A stretch of 38,639 nucleotides of DNA from Cercozoa sp. M6MM. Its lineage: Eukaryota; Endomyxa: Ascetosporea. The notes beneath the pieces were generated by a model. The model was given only the letters and a program-made list of their open reading frames with translations. It was not told where the DNA came from and ran no database searches. Shown here in pieces: positions 1 through 10,400 of the stretch. Location of the stretch: assembly GCA_040357565.1 (NCBI GenBank), contig JBDODJ010000107.1; one strand, 5' to 3'. Each line of letters starts with the position of its first letter. The first letter of the stretch is position 1. A program made the position numbers and the translations under genes.

Positions 1-47
1 CTCTTTTGCACTACCAAAGCCTCAATTTCTGAAAGGCTGCGGTAACA
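1..47 (+). repeat. 3' end of the 5' LTR
   Basis: These 47 bases are identical to 6323-6369 and end in GTAACA, the right terminal inverted repeat of the LTR. The rest of this LTR lies left of the window. Confidence 0.95.
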
Positions 48-139
48 AATTGGTACGAGATCCGAGGAGGATCGACCAGCCAGCTCTCGCAACCGAAGCA
101 TCTCGTGGGTCAGCTAGAAGAAAAAGAGCATCTTCTGCT

Positions 140-3100
140 ATGTCACGACCAAACTCATCTGTCAGCTCTCGAGCAATGAAGGACGAGCATGCGGACTTTG
201 ATGAGGAAACCTTCGAAACCTCCAATCCTTCAAAAGACACCTTGTCGTCGCGTTTGGACGCGCATGACAAGTACTTCCAAGAAATCAACGACGTTCTCGT
301 TGCCATACGAACTCGGCTGGACGCACGTGATGAGCGCCTAGACGAAGTTCTGGAACACATAAAGTCGCGAGATAAGTCACTTCAAGAACAAAACGCACAA
401 CTTGTTGAGCTCGCTCACTCCCAGTCGCAGTTTCAAGCGAAGTGCTCTCAATTTCATGACGAAGTGAACCAGCGGTTTTCTCGTTTAGAGAATGACAATG
501 CTTCTCCGCCGCAGGAGATTCCCATGGACGTGTCAAGTACTACTGCCACGTCAGACTTGAAACCACTTTCACCCGAGATACTTTCCGACTTCTCTGTCGC
601 TAACCTCAAAGGAAAGTATCTGCGCGAGCACGTCCAACTTGAAAAGGAAATTGAGTCACGAGAAAGGCTCGGTTGTAAGATTCACACGGAGTGTTTCAAA
701 GCCCTAGAGGCATTNNNNNNNNNNNNNNNNNNNNNNNNNNNNNNNNNNNNNNNNNNNNNNNNNNNNNNNNNNNNNNNNNNNNNNNNNNNNNNNNNNNNNN
801 NNNNNNNNNNNNNNTTCACCATTTCAGGTTCCTCGTTTCCCTTGGTGGAACTGGAAAAGTTGAAGAATGACTTCCTCAATAAGCTTGCGTTGAACACTCT
901 GGCGTGTCGTCTCCCAATGTCAGTGATTTTGGAAGCTTTCATCTCCAAACTGAAAGGAAAGAGAATTGAAACTCTTGTGAGACTCTTTCTTTTCGAGAAG
1001 AGCCCGCGTCAAAGAACAGTGACGAATCTCACGAGCTACCTGCAGAAAGCCATTGAGGAGCAAGTGGGTCACTCTTTGCTCGCTGAAGTGAGAGACTCTC
1101 TGGATCAACTACGATTCGACCCGAGAAGAGATGATTTCAATGACTTCATCTTCGTGTTCATCGACCGAGTTCAACTTTATGCGGCAGTGTCTGGTTCGCT
1201 TTCGGATACTGAAGCCATCGCAATGCTCCGATCGAAGCTTCCAAAGGCGCTGACGGACACCTACGATGAGTACCGTCTCTTTGAAGAAAGACAACGTGAG
1301 CACATGCCGAAAACCATTGGGTGGGCCATCAACTACGTGTTGAAACGGGCCTATTTCGCTTGGAAGCGCACTGTCTCGAGCTCTACGAATAAAACGACGA
1401 AGACAGTCACTGGCAAGCTTTCGCACTTGGCTTCGAACTTGAAAGCAGAGAAAAGAATGATGTCGAAACCGAAGCTGTCTTCCATCGCCACCGAGACACC
1501 GCTGGCGAAGCCCAAGAAGCTGAGTAACACCGTTCAGCGACATTGCAGTGCATGCAACATGGATGGCCATACCGAAGAGACATGCTTTACACGGTTTCCT
1601 CACAAGGCTCCTCCGCGTTTGCGACGTTACTACCTTGAAAAGAACAAGCAACTCAAAAAGATGCTCGGTATCGGCGATGAACCGGAAAAGGAAGGCTCTG
1701 CGACATCACTTCACTTTATTAACGGTGAGGAACACGAAGCCGACAAGATTGTCACTTCCTTTGCTTTCCGAGCATCGCTAGGTGACGCGGAATCACCACT
1801 TGAAGTATTGTTCGACACGGGTGCTAGGATCACGCGCCACGATTTCCTGCTCGAACAGGGAGCCTACCAAGTGTTGCGAAATTCTGGAAAGATTGGTCGC
1901 TTCGATCCGTTGCCCCCGCAAGCACAAACAAGTGTCATTGTGAGTGGAAAACACGAAGGTGCGAAGAATGCGATTCCAATTCTGGGCGAACTCTCGACAT
2001 CTGTCACCCTTACCGACAAGGAAGAAAGAAAGCATACTCTCCCCTGTCGAGTGGCAGTGATCGAAGACTTGAACGCAACACAAGAAGCCGTTGCAACCCA
2101 GAGGTTTATGCTCCGGCATCACATCTCAATGCACCTATGTCGTCGAAGTGGTTGCCTTGAGTTCAAGAAACATGGCTTCGTAGTGCCGTTCTTGCCTGCT
2201 GAGAATGCCTACAATTCGAAGCGGCAATCCTGTCATGCACTCGGTCTTCTTCCTGTCGTGTCTGCTACTTGCGCTGCCTCGACAGTTGTCAAAATACCTC
2301 CGCGCAATTTGGCGAAGTTGCCTATTTCTTTTGACATTGAAGCCTTTCCTGAGTCAGCTACGACAGTTGCTTTTGAACCCTCTGCATCGCTCTTTCCGCA
2401 AGTATCTGAGGTGCCAAGTCTGATGCTCCTCGACCTGCAAAAGCACAAGAAAGACGCAGTCTTCGCTCTACCACTACTGAACAGTTCTCAGGATGTTCTT
2501 GAACTGTCTCCAGGAGACTCAATCGGAAAAGTCGAGTGCTTCTTCTCTGAAGACCACGAACTGGTGTATTCCAATGACGATCTGTCCCCTCGCGCCTCGA
2601 CGACGGACCTCGACTGGCGCTTTGGAGTTCCCGAGTCTCTTCGTGATATCTTGTCCGCATCGACCTTTGAACAGTTGAAAAAAGACATGCGGTCCGCTCA
2701 CACCATTTGCAGTCAAGACAAACACTGGCAGACCGACTACAAAACGGGTTTAGAGCAACTGAACAAGGTCAAGCTTGGTGATCATCTGGTCGCAGAACAA
2801 AAGAGTCAACTCCGTTCACTCTTAAAGCAGTTTGCTGAAGTCTTTTCGTTTCCTCGCACGATGTATACGAAGCCCGCGCATGTAGAAATGAAAGCAGATG
2901 CAAAACCTTCGGTGGTGAAACCTCGATTCCGATCACCTAAAGTTGAAGCTCTGGCAGACAAGCTCTTCGAACAATACCTTGAGGAAGGAGTAGCCAAGCA
3001 CATCTTGAGTCCATGGCTAAGCGAAAACGTGTACGTCCGAAAACACGATGGTTCTATTCGGGCATGCACCGACTACTCAACGTTGGTGAATCCACAAACA

Positions 3101-5896
3101 AAGCCAATGAGCTGCGTAATTCCCCGCTCGCGTGACATCTTTGCAGCCATGTCACATTTCTCCATTATGTTCCGTCTTGATGCGACAAGAGGTTTCTGGC
3201 AAGTTCCGATTGACGAAGCTTCACAAGAGATTTTCGCCTTTCGAACCCGCAGGGGGCCATTGACGTGGACTCGTCTCCCCTTTGGGTGGGTGAATAGTCC
3301 GATGGTCTTCCAAGAGATCATGAACACCACCTTCTCCGAGCTACTTTGGAACTCTCTTTTCATCTACATCGACGATATCATTGGTGGAGCCAGCTCTTTC
3401 GATCAACTGCTAGCAAGGCTGTATCAAGTGTTTACGCGTTGTCGACGAGTCCGACTTCGGTTGAACCCAACGAAGTGTGCTCTTGCAGTTTTGTCTACCG
3501 AAATATTGGGCTTTCGGATTGACCTGCGGCAAGGCACACGATCGATTAGCCCTGCTCGCGTCGACGCCATCAGCAACTTGCAGTCACCCACGAACAAATC
3601 AGAAGTCAGGTCCGCTTTGGGCGCCTTCACATTCTTCCGTGACTTCATCGACAAATTCTCTGACATTGCGCTGCCACTCACGCACCTATTGCGTGACAAC
3701 ACTACATTCTCATGGTCAGAAGTCGAGCAAGTCGCCTTTGATGCACTCAAAAGGTCGTTAATCGCAGCACCAGTCTTATCACTACCCCGTTCCGATCTCC
3801 CATTTGTTCTCGCTTTCGACGCAAGCGACACCGCAACGGGCTATGTCCTCATGCAACATCACGAGGACGATCGTTTTCACCCCTGTGCATTCGGCTCTCG
3901 AAAATTCAATGCGACACAACTGAACTGGCCTGTTGAGGAGAAGGAACTGTTTTCCCTCGTCTCCGCTACTCGTGAGCACCGACCTCTCCTCATAGCTTCT
4001 CCTTTCGTGGCACTTACCGACAATCGAAACCTCATGTGTCGAGCCGTGAAGAAAACCTCCAAGTTGGCAAGATGGGACTGTGAGCTCGCAGACTTTCGCT
4101 TCACCCTCTTGCACGTTCCTGGAAAGTATAACGTCATCCCAGATGCACTTTCGCGACTACCTTCAATTTCACTGCCCTTTACAGAGGCAGAAATTCTGCC
4201 TTGGATCGGACAGGAAGATGATTCCTTTTCTTTCTCGGTGCCCTCAACCACTTTGTGTGACAGGCCTACCCACGAAGTGATTGGTCGCTTGTGTGACACT
4301 CTCCACCAAGGAAGAGTGAGCAAAGATCCTCAACTGTTCGAGCTTCCCTCTGTCGAAGAAATCGCTGAAACCCAGAAGGAAGACCCGCGCTTGAAACTTG
4401 TCATTGCACATCTCTCGGACCCTGAAGCCCATGACTTTGATACGCTTCCAGAGAACCTTCGACCCTTTGTCTCAAGGTTTCTTATCCAAGGAGAAGAACA
4501 GACTTTGTTCCTTCGTAATGACAAGGACGTCATTGTTCGCGTGGTGCCTCAGGAACTACAGTACTCTGTGCTGCACTATCTACATGACTCTCCGTTCGGC
4601 GCTCACGTGGGAAACCCCAAGTTAATCTCTGCTCTCGAACAACGTTTTTGGTGGCCTTCAATGCGCCGAGATGCACGAGAATTCGTCAAAACGTGCGTCA
4701 CTTGTCAACTGCAGAAGTCCAGCACTCACCGTTCTTCAGTTCCTCTCAAGTCGTTCATTGCGATACGTCCATTCCAAATCATTGGGATTGACCTGGTGGG
4801 ACCGCTTCCTACGGACGAAGAAGGACACCGTTGGATCTTCGTCTGTATCGACAAGTTCAGTCGCTTCACCGAAGCTCTCCCCATGAAAACAACAACTGCG
4901 GAAGATATCGCCAAGATTATTGTGCCTATCTTTCTTCGCTATGGCATTCCATCTTCAGTTCTTTCTGACCGAGACCCGCGCTTTCTCTCGTCTATCTTTG
5001 AAGAAATCTCGAAAATCCTGCATGTCAAGACGCTTCGAACAACCGCGTATCACCCACAATGCAACGGCGTGACCGAGCGCTTCAACAGGTTCTTGAGCAC
5101 GTCCCTTGCAATGTTAACACGACAATTCAACGAAGAAGATACCCACGCTTGGCCAACCCTGCTTCCATTGATTACCTTTGCCTACAACACAACCGAGAAC
5201 TTTGCGACGAAATTCACTCCTTTTGAATTGGTGTTTGGGCGAAAACCTCGATTACCAGCCGAAACTGAAGCTTTCACACCTGGCCTCAACTTGCCAGACT
5301 CTTCCAAGGATTTTATCAAGCACCTTCGCAAAGATCTACGTCGCTTGCAGGAACTCGCGAACAAAAATCAACGCGAATACGCAAAACGATACTCTCCTGA
5401 CAACATCGGCAACGGAAAGCACCTTTTCTTGTCCGGCGACATGGTATTGCGCTCGATTTCGAAAGTCCCACCACCTGTAGGTCTACCTCGTGGAACTAAG
5501 AAGTTTTTACCACGTTGGGATGGCCCTTGGATTATCGTCAAACGGATGCCCAATGGAATCAATTATCGGGCAACCAACGGCAACAACGAAACACGAGTAC
5601 TTAACGTTCGCGAAATCAAGCCCTACTTCGGAGAAGACGCTTCCCGAATTCGTCGTCTGATGAAACGACAGAACGAAACAAACTCACATCGAAAGCAAGG
5701 AGGTACTCGATTGTTCCCTCGCATTGTCGAGCGACGACTCCGAACCGACGCTCCTCCCCAATATCGCGTTCAGTTCGACGCCGAATCAAGTGAATGGCTC
5801 GAGCGTGACTTCATCAGTGCCGAGATGCTTGAAGCTTTCGAAAAGTCGCAAGGTCCAGCACGTCTTGAAAGAGCGCTTCGTCGCCGACGCAGCTGA
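140..5896 (+). CDS. Gag-Pol polyprotein of the Ty3/gypsy element
   Basis: This is the single reading frame of the retroelement. The frame is open from about position 50 and the first ATG in it is at 140, which I take as the start. Parts seen, numbered from position 50: a coiled-coil, charged gag region; a CX2CX4HX4C zinc knuckle near residues 499-512; an aspartic protease with FDTGA near 588; reverse transcriptase with YIDDI near 1106; RNase H with FDASD near 1256; an integrase HHCC zinc region encoded near 4570-4710; and the DDE core ending with the NGVTERFNR segment near 5065-5090. The C-terminal stretch near 5710-5860 resembles a chromodomain, which would make this a chromovirus; that last point is inference. 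Gag and Pol are in one frame, as in several Ty3/gypsy lineages. Confidence 0.93.
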   Translation: MSRPNSSVSSRAMKDEHADFDEETFETSNPSKDTLSSRLDAHDKYFQEINDVLVAIRTRLDARDERLDEVLEHIKSRDKSLQEQNAQLVELAHSQSQFQAKCSQFHDEVNQRFSRLENDNASPPQEIPMDVSSTTATSDLKPLSPEILSDFSVANLKGKYLREHVQLEKEIESRERLGCKIHTECFKALEAXXXXXXXXXXXXXXXXXXXXXXXXXXXXXXXXXXFTISGSSFPLVELEKLKNDFLNKLALNTLACRLPMSVILEAFISKLKGKRIETLVRLFLFEKSPRQRTVTNLTSYLQKAIEEQVGHSLLAEVRDSLDQLRFDPRRDDFNDFIFVFIDRVQLYAAVSGSLSDTEAIAMLRSKLPKALTDTYDEYRLFEERQREHMPKTIGWAINYVLKRAYFAWKRTVSSSTNKTTKTVTGKLSHLASNLKAEKRMMSKPKLSSIATETPLAKPKKLSNTVQRHCSACNMDGHTEETCFTRFPHKAPPRLRRYYLEKNKQLKKMLGIGDEPEKEGSATSLHFINGEEHEADKIVTSFAFRASLGDAESPLEVLFDTGARITRHDFLLEQGAYQVLRNSGKIGRFDPLPPQAQTSVIVSGKHEGAKNAIPILGELSTSVTLTDKEERKHTLPCRVAVIEDLNATQEAVATQRFMLRHHISMHLCRRSGCLEFKKHGFVVPFLPAENAYNSKRQSCHALGLLPVVSATCAASTVVKIPPRNLAKLPISFDIEAFPESATTVAFEPSASLFPQVSEVPSLMLLDLQKHKKDAVFALPLLNSSQDVLELSPGDSIGKVECFFSEDHELVYSNDDLSPRASTTDLDWRFGVPESLRDILSASTFEQLKKDMRSAHTICSQDKHWQTDYKTGLEQLNKVKLGDHLVAEQKSQLRSLLKQFAEVFSFPRTMYTKPAHVEMKADAKPSVVKPRFRSPKVEALADKLFEQYLEEGVAKHILSPWLSENVYVRKHDGSIRACTDYSTLVNPQTKPMSCVIPRSRDIFAAMSHFSIMFRLDATRGFWQVPIDEASQEIFAFRTRRGPLTWTRLPFGWVNSPMVFQEIMNTTFSELLWNSLFIYIDDIIGGASSFDQLLARLYQVFTRCRRVRLRLNPTKCALAVLSTEILGFRIDLRQGTRSISPARVDAISNLQSPTNKSEVRSALGAFTFFRDFIDKFSDIALPLTHLLRDNTTFSWSEVEQVAFDALKRSLIAAPVLSLPRSDLPFVLAFDASDTATGYVLMQHHEDDRFHPCAFGSRKFNATQLNWPVEEKELFSLVSATREHRPLLIASPFVALTDNRNLMCRAVKKTSKLARWDCELADFRFTLLHVPGKYNVIPDALSRLPSISLPFTEAEILPWIGQEDDSFSFSVPSTTLCDRPTHEVIGRLCDTLHQGRVSKDPQLFELPSVEEIAETQKEDPRLKLVIAHLSDPEAHDFDTLPENLRPFVSRFLIQGEEQTLFLRNDKDVIVRVVPQELQYSVLHYLHDSPFGAHVGNPKLISALEQRFWWPSMRRDAREFVKTCVTCQLQKSSTHRSSVPLKSFIAIRPFQIIGIDLVGPLPTDEEGHRWIFVCIDKFSRFTEALPMKTTTAEDIAKIIVPIFLRYGIPSSVLSDRDPRFLSSIFEEISKILHVKTLRTTAYHPQCNGVTERFNRFLSTSLAMLTRQFNEEDTHAWPTLLPLITFAYNTTENFATKFTPFELVFGRKPRLPAETEAFTPGLNLPDSSKDFIKHLRKDLRRLQELANKNQREYAKRYSPDNIGNGKHLFLSGDMVLRSISKVPPPVGLPRGTKKFLPRWDGPWIIVKRMPNGINYRATNGNNETRVLNVREIKPYFGEDASRIRRLMKRQNETNSHRKQGGTRLFPRIVERRLRTDAPPQYRVQFDAESSEWLERDFISAEMLEAFEKSQGPARLERALRRRRS
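715..814. other. Assembly gap, exactly 100 N
   Basis: A run of exactly 100 N inside the gag part of the retroelement. The round length suggests a fixed-size scaffolding placeholder, so the true distance is unknown. Confidence 0.98.
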
Positions 5897-5914
5897 CCCT
5901 TGGGGGAGGCAGGA

Positions 5915-6369
5915 TGTTACGAAACGGCATTTTCCATCCGGCCAGTCAGATCTCTGGTGCTCCGCGTGGAAGAAAGCTATTCATTGAGCACTTTGAGAAG
6001 TGTGGTGTATTGTGTTTGTCTGGTACCCTGACCTCTCCGAGAGTGTTGCTAACCTCCTTACCCTGTGTTTGGTAGACTGACCTCGAAAGAGCAAGATTTT
6101 GCTCCTTTCCTGAAAAGGCTCTCTACTCACCAGGTAAAGCACCTCTCCAGGCTCCAGCCCTTGCACTCTCACGGAATCCCTTGTTGCTGTCTTCCCAGCA
6201 CAGAGAGCCTTTCTTTTTCTCCTTACGTCCCTCCTTCTCCTTCCTTCCTTCTTCTGACTGCCGGGCCTCTCATCCTTCCCGACCAGTCTACTTCCTGTAC
6301 TTTGCCGACCCTATCTTGGGTACTCTTTTGCACTACCAAAGCCTCAATTTCTGAAAGGCTGCGGTAACA
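5915..6369 (+). repeat. 3' LTR, 455 bp
   Basis: It starts TGTTAC and ends GTAACA, a perfect 6-bp terminal inverted repeat of the TG...CA type. It directly follows the polypurine tract at 5901-5914, and its last 47 bp match 1-47 exactly. The middle is pyrimidine-rich, with many CTTCC and CCTTC stretches near 6190-6300. Confidence 0.93.
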
Positions 6370-7440
6370 GTTTCGGGAAAAATCACCCTCTGAAACACTA
6401 AGTTAAGGAGAGTGTTATGTGTGCTACTCTTCCGCACTGTTAAAGCATGCTACTCTGACCGTAATGAACGTCCCACTTCGTTCTTCGTGTATTTGGCTCC
6501 TCTGGTCATACAACTTGAGTTCCAACATCAGTCAACTCACGAAAGTAGCATGATGTCAAAACGTACATGTGCGTGTACATACGTACGTATGAAGAACAGC
6601 AGACACAAAAACGGCGACACTTTGCGGCGCTATCAACAACACCACCAACAACGTTACGCTGCCGTCTTGTCTGCGCGGGGGGGGGGGGGGGGAGAGGGGG
6701 CAAAAGGGGGGGCCCCCGCGCCCGGGTAAACTACAGTCGCAATGCCGCATGTGGTCGAAAAGGTACTATTCTTATAGTGTCGGGCAGCACTGGCAGAGGG
6801 GCAAAAAGAAGTCAAACAACCAGTCAGACAGCTCAGTGAACAGCGCCGGCGCCAGCCCGCGAGGGGCAATGGCTAGCCGACACACAATCCTCGACGAACG
6901 GCACACCACAGGGGCGCGTCGTCCCAATCCTCATGCTCAGTCCACCGAGGCGTAGTGTCCTCTTCCTGGTTGGGTTGTCAATCACAATTGAATGTGATAT
7001 GAGAGAATACATACTATAGAAATTAATCCTTTCAAGTATGATCATGTTTAGTACTATGGAAACATAGTCTTGTGTTATTTCAAACCTGTAAACTCCTGGT
7101 AGCAGATCATGGGTCACTCAACTCGCAAGTCAACCTTGATTTAACTCAACTCACACTGTCGGTCAACAACGTGACGAGAGTGGCTGGATTACAGCGATCG
7201 CACAACGATGGCCACGCCAAAGTATCAAGAGAAAACAAAAGTTCAGCAAAATTCCTTGTTGTAGCAGTGTCAATTAGATGCTCTGGTCTGCCTCAACTGC
7301 ATGCATTGTTGCGCAATTTTGGTAGCTGCTTCCACAGTTGCAATAACACACACTTCCACTGGCGCAATTTTGGTAGCTGCTTCCTATTGCATGAGTGTCA
7401 ACCAGACTCTCATTTCTATTCGATACAGCTAGTCCCGAGG
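6370..7440. other. Intergenic region with poly-G tract and a short direct repeat
   Basis: No convincing exon is seen between the retroelement and the 3' end of the RCC1 gene. A 16-G run at 6677-6692 is followed within 25 bp by two more G runs, giving G-quadruplex potential. A 23-bp direct repeat beginning GCGCAATTTTGG occurs at 7311-7333 and 7362-7384. A reading of 7275-7384 as a further RCC1-gene exon is possible but looks unlike the family. Confidence 0.6.
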
Positions 7441-10400
7441 TTATGTACCCCAAATCCAAGCACGACCCAGCTCGTCAATAGCTCCACTGTTGGTATTGCT
7501 GGCACACACTTTGGCCTACAGCGCGAACATTCGTTTCCTTACGCATAGAACTTACGGAAATATACAAGCAAGATACGACAGAAGCGTTGAGGAAAGTCTC
7601 TTTTGGCAGTGTGAACACTTCGTCTAAATCGACGTCCTTCTCGAATCCAGTGCCGAGTTTGCCGAGCGTGCCGGTGCCGGCGACACTGACTTGTCCATCC
7701 TCCCGCAGCGCAAGGAAGTGTTCAGCTGCTCCGGCAAGGTGCGTTATTCGGGCACCAACCTGTAAAACACGAGTAAATTATGGACTGGTGCGCATTTAAA
7801 CCCTTTGAAAGCACAGAAACGGACCGGAACGGTCGTTGTGCACGTGCCTTCGTCAAATAGCAGCAAGGTATCCCGCGATGCCACCTGGGTACAGCATTGC
7901 AACTGAGAGTGAGTCACTTTGGCAGACGATGGTATCGATACCAGGTCAGACCCGTTGAAGACGGCAACATCGGTGACATTGACGCCATCGAACGCTTGGT
8001 CTCTCAGAGTAACCGATTCAGTGCCTTCTTGCAGTGGTAGACCAAACACACGCTGCGTAACGGCAGCACTCAGGATCAACTCGCCTGCACCAGCTGAGCA
8101 TGCCACGAAGGGTGCTTCCTTGTTGAGATCCTCTAGTTCCTTCGGCACAGGTGATGACACAGACCAGCCCCTGAGCAGACACTCAGTGGGCACGAGATAA
8201 GTGAAGCACAGAGGCCATACCATGCATAGACGCAGCCTCCACAAACAGCAACAGATAGTGAGGTGCCTGCCGATACCAGAGTGGCGGGTTTCTGCACATG
8301 TGCAATGACAACCTCAGTAAATTTAAACTTGTATATTAAACGTGAAGGAAACTGCTACAGGAAGGAGCGCCTTGACAGGTTTCGCCTGGTCGGCATTGTC
8401 CATGATTCCCATTTGGTGCGTCTCACCGCTGCCCCAACTCCACACAGATCCTGCATAGAATTAACTGTCGAACAGGCAGTAAATTAGGTATCAACGGGTC
8501 CTTGTAAATTCACCGTCAGCAAGAAGAGCGTGGGTGATGTTGCCGGCAGCGCTCACTTGCGTGCACTTTTCGGGCAAGTCGACGAGTGTTTCCTTCTGTT
8601 TTTATGTGTTGGTCTCAGAAACTTGGTAACATTAAAAAAAAACTCACCTCAACGTCGCGACCTTGCTGACTGAACTCATTGCCGCCCAATGTGTGTACCT
8701 TGCCTTCCATGTCAAGAACGGCAACGTGCGAGTCGCCCTGCAAGATCGTCCTGTTTGTAAGCAAAGCAACACAAAGTTGAGTAGTTTGACTTACAACGGC
8801 AATTTGCGTGACGTTTTCAACAGGCAGTTCCTTAAAGAGCAGCTGTGTTTTGGCTTTATTTGTGTAAGGAGGAAAAGGTACAGTGGGTTTCAAAAGCAAA
8901 GCATCGCCAGCAACGATGTGACCTTCGTCGTTCGCACCGCAGATATACGCTTTTCCGTTGGAGACGATACCCTATTGTTTCACGTGATGACCTCACGTGT
9001 CTAGTGTATAGACGCAATATTGTTATGGTACCGTGAGATACTGCGACGCGTCGATATCAGTGCAGTTGTCAAGCTTGACACGGCAGAAAACCTCCTGATC
9101 CGAGTCGCCGCCAAGACAAAGCTTGCCAAACTCACCGTTGCCTAACGTAATTGTGAAACAATGTGTTCATGAGACGAGAGTACAAGATGAACAAGTACCT
9201 TGAGTGAACACGTGTCCGAGGTGAGTGAGGACGACTGTGTGATCACTGCCACACGAGACCTTCTTAGGCGCATCGCCTGTCTTCATCGGTATTGCTGCCT
9301 CCAGCGGCGCCTGCAAGAACCAAATCACTGTCCACAATTTCCACAGATGAACAGCGTACGTCAAAGCTGATGTCGTTATCGACGCTAAGGGCGGTCGCAT
9401 TTCCCCACATGAGCATCTTATTCTCCTTGGTGATCACGGCAACTGGGAAAGGTCCAAGCAGTACTCTGACACTGCATTACAGAAACTGCAAGTCTTAAAG
9501 TTTGTACAGTGTTGAGTTCCCGCAGCTACAGCGACCACAGACATTTGCTTCTGTGCCCTCTCACAGTTGAATTCGTCGTCGCACAGCACAAGATTGCCGC
9601 TCTATGCCCCAAGAACCAAAGCAAATACGCCAAAGATGGAACTATACTTAAATGGCAAATTGAATGGAATGGACCCGCATGTAAGGGATCTCGAAGTCAT
9701 CGCCGTACTCACTATCATCCTCTTCTGCCTCCTCCGCTGCTTCTTCTGAAGTCAACGTTTGATGCATAAGTATAAATTACTGTAGATTACAGTGCAGCGA
9801 ATACCGTCGTCGACTTTGCGCGTCGACTCTGCTGAAGGCAATTCACCGTGTTCATTCGCAAAATTTGTGCGAGTTTGCGTCTTACTAGGCAATTCAACTC
9901 GACTGCTTTCAGTTCGTTGCTCTGAGTTTTCTTCGCCTTCATCGCTTCTTTCGTTCTCAACTTTCGACGTCTCTTCGTCTTCTCTTGTCCGATTTGCCAC
10001 TTCAGACACTGAGCAACGCAGCATACGGTTGCCAGGTTCAGCTACCTCAAAACAACATACCCAAGTCTGGGTTTGCGAGCTCCTCGATGAATCGCTGGTA
10101 CAGCTGCAATAGTATGCGACCACTTCATGGAATGTAAATTTATACAATCAGGTTCCAAGGTAAGTTTACCAGTTCAACATGGCCTTGCAGTGCCTCTTGT
10201 TGCTCCTGCAACTCCGTCAGTTGCTCTTCCAATTTTGACCGGGCTGAGTTACAGTAGGTTTATGACGCAGATTCAGTCTTTATCATGAAACGAAACGTAC
10301 CCTCTTCGTCGTGTATCTGGCGTTGCTGCAATGGTTTCCACATTTCGCTCAGTTGCGAGCACTGCACGAACACTAGCCGTACAGACGATACGACACAATT

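Larger units (their letters stand above)
1..6369 (+). mobile_element. Ty3/gypsy (Metaviridae) LTR retrotransposon, cut by the window start
   Basis: The window opens on the last 47 bp of the 5' LTR, and the same 47 bp end the 3' LTR at 6323-6369 without a difference. Between them is one gag-pol reading frame. The order is gag, zinc knuckle, protease, reverse transcriptase, RNase H, integrase, and integrase after RT is the Ty3/gypsy order. A putative primer-binding site starts with TGG at 51, three bases after the LTR; I could not name the tRNA. A purine-rich polypurine tract lies at 5901-5914 just before the 3' LTR. Apart from the assembly gap at 715-814 the copy looks whole. Identical LTR ends suggest a recent insertion, but only 47 bp can be compared. 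The target-site duplication cannot be checked because the left flank is missing. Confidence 0.96.
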
